Source: a bacterium (lineage in GTDB: Bacteria; Patescibacteriota; Microgenomatia; JAUYPR01). From it: a stretch of 6,509 bases of DNA. The translations under genes were made by a program, and so were the position numbers. The stretch is taken from NCBI GenBank assembly GCA_030695785.1, contig JAUYPR010000015.1:1-6509 (forward strand), read 5' to 3'. The stretch's first letter is position 1; each line of letters opens with the position of its first letter. The notes beneath the pieces are model-generated. The model did no database searches, had not been told where the DNA came from, and was given only the letters and a program-made list of their open reading frames with translations. Below, piece after piece: positions 4,440 through 6,509 of the stretch.

Positions 4440-5341
4440 TGCAGGCGCGCGAAATTCGAAGGAGAATCAAAACGATTAAAAAAACGGCGCAAATGACCCA
4501 CGCCATGGAATTGGTTGCCGCGGCAAAAATGCGCCGAGCACAAGAAGCCGCGCGTGCGGCCCGTCCATACAGCCAAACACTGGAAACAATGCTGCAGCAC
4601 CTTCTTCGTTCGATCAAGCCAAACGCGCATCCTCTCATGCAGAAACGCGCGGTCAAACACACCACGCTTCTTTTTACCACGCCTGACCGCGGGTTGTGCG
4701 GAGCCTTAAACGCAAACCTTGCCCGCGCACTGCTTCTCCACCCAGACATTCTCACTGCAAGATCAGAAAGCCCTGTTTCACTTATCACGATCGGCAAACG
4801 CGGACAATTGCTTGCTTCCAGGCTGGAGATGAACCTTGAGCTCGACTACGAGCGGCATGACCCGCCGCAGTTTGAGGGAAGTGTACAACTTGCGAAAACC
4901 ATGATCAACCGCTTTCAAAAACATGCAACCGACCGGGTTCTTTTTCTCTATCCGCATTTTGCTTCAACCATGAAGCAAGAAATCCGCGTCAAAACTATCC
5001 TCCCGATCATGACATTTGAAGTGACGGGCGAGCTTGGAGAAGCGCACACCGTGTCATCGGTCTTGGGGCGCCAATATCTTCAGTATGGCTTTGAGCCGAC
5101 GTCAGACGCCGTTTTGGAAGCCACCCTTCCCCATTATGTCGAAATGTGGATCTACCAAATCTTTTTGGAAGCATCAGCCTGTGAACATAGCAGCCGGATG
5201 ATTGCCATGAAAGAAGCCACCGATAACGCAAAAGGGTTAGAGTCTGACCTCACGCTCATGCTGAACCGCGTGCGGCAAGAAGCAATTACCAACGAACTCT
5301 TGGACCTCACATCAGCTGGTGTCGCCTTAGGAGGAAAATGA
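4436..5341 (+). CDS. atpG: ATP synthase subunit gamma (F1 central rotor shaft)
   Basis: The 301-residue protein turns inside the alpha3beta3 head and joins it to the c-ring. The N-terminal helix QAREIRRRIKTIKKTAQMTHAM (3-24) and following AMELVAAAKMRRAQ are typical. The Rossmann-like middle has the hallmark DRGLCGALNANL (about 84-95). The long C-terminal helix, including MKEATDNAKGLESDLTLMLN and RVRQEAITNELLDL, completes the coiled coil and ends near SAGVALGGK. Length is slightly above the usual 285-295. Two adjacent ATG codons (4436 and 4439) could both serve; GAGGAG at 4422-4427 suits either. The gene overlaps atpA by 4 bases and atpD by 4, both as ATGA. Confidence 0.96.
   Translation: MMQAREIRRRIKTIKKTAQMTHAMELVAAAKMRRAQEAARAARPYSQTLETMLQHLLRSIKPNAHPLMQKRAVKHTTLLFTTPDRGLCGALNANLARALLLHPDILTARSESPVSLITIGKRGQLLASRLEMNLELDYERHDPPQFEGSVQLAKTMINRFQKHATDRVLFLYPHFASTMKQEIRVKTILPIMTFEVTGELGEAHTVSSVLGRQYLQYGFEPTSDAVLEATLPHYVEMWIYQIFLEASACEHSSRMIAMKEATDNAKGLESDLTLMLNRVRQEAITNELLDLTSAGVALGGK
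5329..5334 (+). promoter_or_regulatory. Ribosome binding site of atpD with short spacing
   Basis: AGGAGG within the last codons of atpG is a perfect Shine-Dalgarno match but ends only 3 bases before ATG 5338, tighter than the usual 5-9. No other in-frame start precedes the conserved N-terminus, so this start still stands. Re-initiation from the ATGA overlap may help. Confidence 0.7.
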
Positions 5342-6509
5342 AACAGAAAACCAACAACCAGACAAACAGCACAAACAGTGGTGGTCGGATCGCCCAAATT
5401 ATCGGGCCGGTGGTGGACGTTCGCTTTAAAGAAGGGCATATCCCCGGAATCCATGCAGCCCTTTTGGTCCTTCATCCGACGACAAAACAACACATCACAC
5501 TGGAGATCCAACAACACCTCGGCGACTGTCTGGTACGCACGGTCGCTATGCAGTCAACCGATGGACTGCGACGCGGAATTGAGGTTCAAGCCACCGGACA
5601 CCCCATGCAGGCGCCGGTTGGCGAGAAAGTATTGGGCCGCATTTTGAACGTCACGGGTATGCCAGTCGACGGAAAACCTTTGGACCCTAATATCCCCCGG
5701 CTCCCGATTCACCGATCATCTCCCCCCTTGATTGAGCAATCCATTGAACCGGAGATTTTGGAAACAGGGATTAAAGTGATTGATCTGATCGCCCCATTTA
5801 TCAAGGGTGGGAAAGTGGGTGCGTTCGGCGGTGCAGGGGTTGGCAAAACCGTCATCATTATGGAGCTCATCCGCAATATCGGGAAAGTACACAAAGGCGT
5901 TTCCGTCTTCGCCGGTGTTGGAGAACGGACGCGCGAAGGAAATGATTTGTGGCATGAGATGAAAGAATCCGGGGTGCTCGCAAATACTGCGCTTGTGTTT
6001 GGGCAAATGAATGAACCGCCGGGCGCACGGCTCCGCGTCGCATTGATCGGATTAACCATTGCCGAGTATTTCCGCGATGAGAAAAAACAGGATGTGTTGT
6101 TATTTATTGATAACATTTTCCGCTTCACGCAAGCCGGCTCCGAGGTCTCTGCGTTGTTGGGACGCATCCCGTCTGCGGTGGGTTATCAACCCACGCTTGC
6201 CGAAGAGATGGCGGCATTGCAAGAACGCATTACCAGTACCAAAAAAGGCTCCATTACGAGTTTCCAGGCCGTATATGTGCCGGCCGATGATTATACCGAC
6301 CCCGCGCCAGTCACAACCTTTGCGCACTTGGATTCCACGCTCGTATTGGACCGCGCCATTGCCGAGCAAGGCATTTACCCGGCGGTCGATCCTTTGTCTT
6401 CAACATCCCGCGCGCTCACGCCGGAAATTGTCGGTGCTGACCATTACGATACGGCACGCTCGGTGCAAAAGGTTCTCCAACGCTATAAAGAATTACAGGA
6501 CATTATCGC
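5338..6509 (+). CDS. atpD: ATP synthase subunit beta (F1, catalytic), partial at the right edge
   Basis: The frame is open for 390 codons plus 2 bases to the window end; family members have about 460-475 residues, so roughly the last 70-80 are missing. This subunit makes and hydrolyses ATP. Visible motifs are the P-loop GGAGVGKT (164-171, Lys170 and Thr171), the catalytic glutamate Glu196 and Arg197 in GVGERTREGNDLW, and Walker B LLFIDN with Asp258. Conserved blocks SALLGRIPSAVGYQPTLAEE and AVYVPADDYTDPAP follow, then TARSVQKVLQRYKELQDII at the edge. The N-terminus carries an Asn/Thr/Gln-rich leader (MKQKTNNQTNSTNSGG) before RIAQIIGPVVDVRF, about 12 residues longer than E. coli beta. The ATG overlaps the atpG stop (ATGA). 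Confidence 0.96.
   Translation, partial: MKQKTNNQTNSTNSGGRIAQIIGPVVDVRFKEGHIPGIHAALLVLHPTTKQHITLEIQQHLGDCLVRTVAMQSTDGLRRGIEVQATGHPMQAPVGEKVLGRILNVTGMPVDGKPLDPNIPRLPIHRSSPPLIEQSIEPEILETGIKVIDLIAPFIKGGKVGAFGGAGVGKTVIIMELIRNIGKVHKGVSVFAGVGERTREGNDLWHEMKESGVLANTALVFGQMNEPPGARLRVALIGLTIAEYFRDEKKQDVLLFIDNIFRFTQAGSEVSALLGRIPSAVGYQPTLAEEMAALQERITSTKKGSITSFQAVYVPADDYTDPAPVTTFAHLDSTLVLDRAIAEQGIYPAVDPLSSTSRALTPEIVGADHYDTARSVQKVLQRYKELQDII

Noticed and set aside
3977..4660. A 227-codon open frame on the - strand across the atpA/atpG junction
   Set aside because: Both genes on the + strand are unmistakable. The reverse frame is Cys/Arg/Phe-rich without domain features and is best explained as a shadow of their codon bias.
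1013..6509. A novel system hidden inside the atp operon
   Set aside because: Every frame on the + strand is accounted for by canonical ATP synthase subunits in the usual order, with overlaps that leave no room for an extra gene.

Overview
The window is bacterial and is dominated by an F-type ATP synthase operon on the + strand in the order atpB-E-F-H-A-G-D; atpD runs off the right edge. The protein style suggests Candidatus Patescibacteria (CPR), inferred from: compact subunits, a shortened delta subunit, a c-subunit with a 'KAMESIGRNPEAAGK' loop, and a small stand-alone GIY-YIG nuclease. I cannot place it below phylum. TGA ends atpF, atpH, atpA and atpG, so the code with UGA as glycine used by some CPR lineages does not apply.

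Layout. The left 0.8 kb is on the - strand and looks more A/T-rich than the operon. It holds the 5' part of an unrecognised gene (from 302 leftwards), with a near-consensus extended -10 box placed so that its mRNA would begin at the start codon. Next come a 90-residue GIY-YIG nuclease (376-648), a cluster of three mini-hairpins with different but perfectly paired arms (660-736), and a class II tRNA-Leu(CAA) (735-817) with no encoded CCA. Between the tRNA and atpB (818-1012) lie short CTTCGA-type repeats, a possible tRNA promoter on the - strand, a strong sigma70-type promoter for the atp operon (931-959), and a leader whose fold would hide the atpB ribosome binding site. No stretch over 300 bases lacks a gene.

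How the genes work together. atpB (a), atpE (c) and atpF (b) encode the membrane Fo part; atpH (delta), atpA (alpha), atpG (gamma) and atpD (beta) encode the stalk and catalytic F1 part. Four gene junctions overlap by 4-8 bases, which points to translational coupling. The catalytic and ion-path residues visible in a, c, alpha and beta are present, so the enzyme should be functional. The c-subunit lacks the Na+ ligand pattern, so H+ coupling is predicted. atpI is not seen upstream of atpB, and atpC would lie beyond the right edge.

I see no new multi-gene system here. The points most worth a second look are the covarying hairpin cluster next to the tRNA, the leaderless-type promoter of the unknown gene, the folded atp leader, and the substituted glycine motif of the c-subunit.
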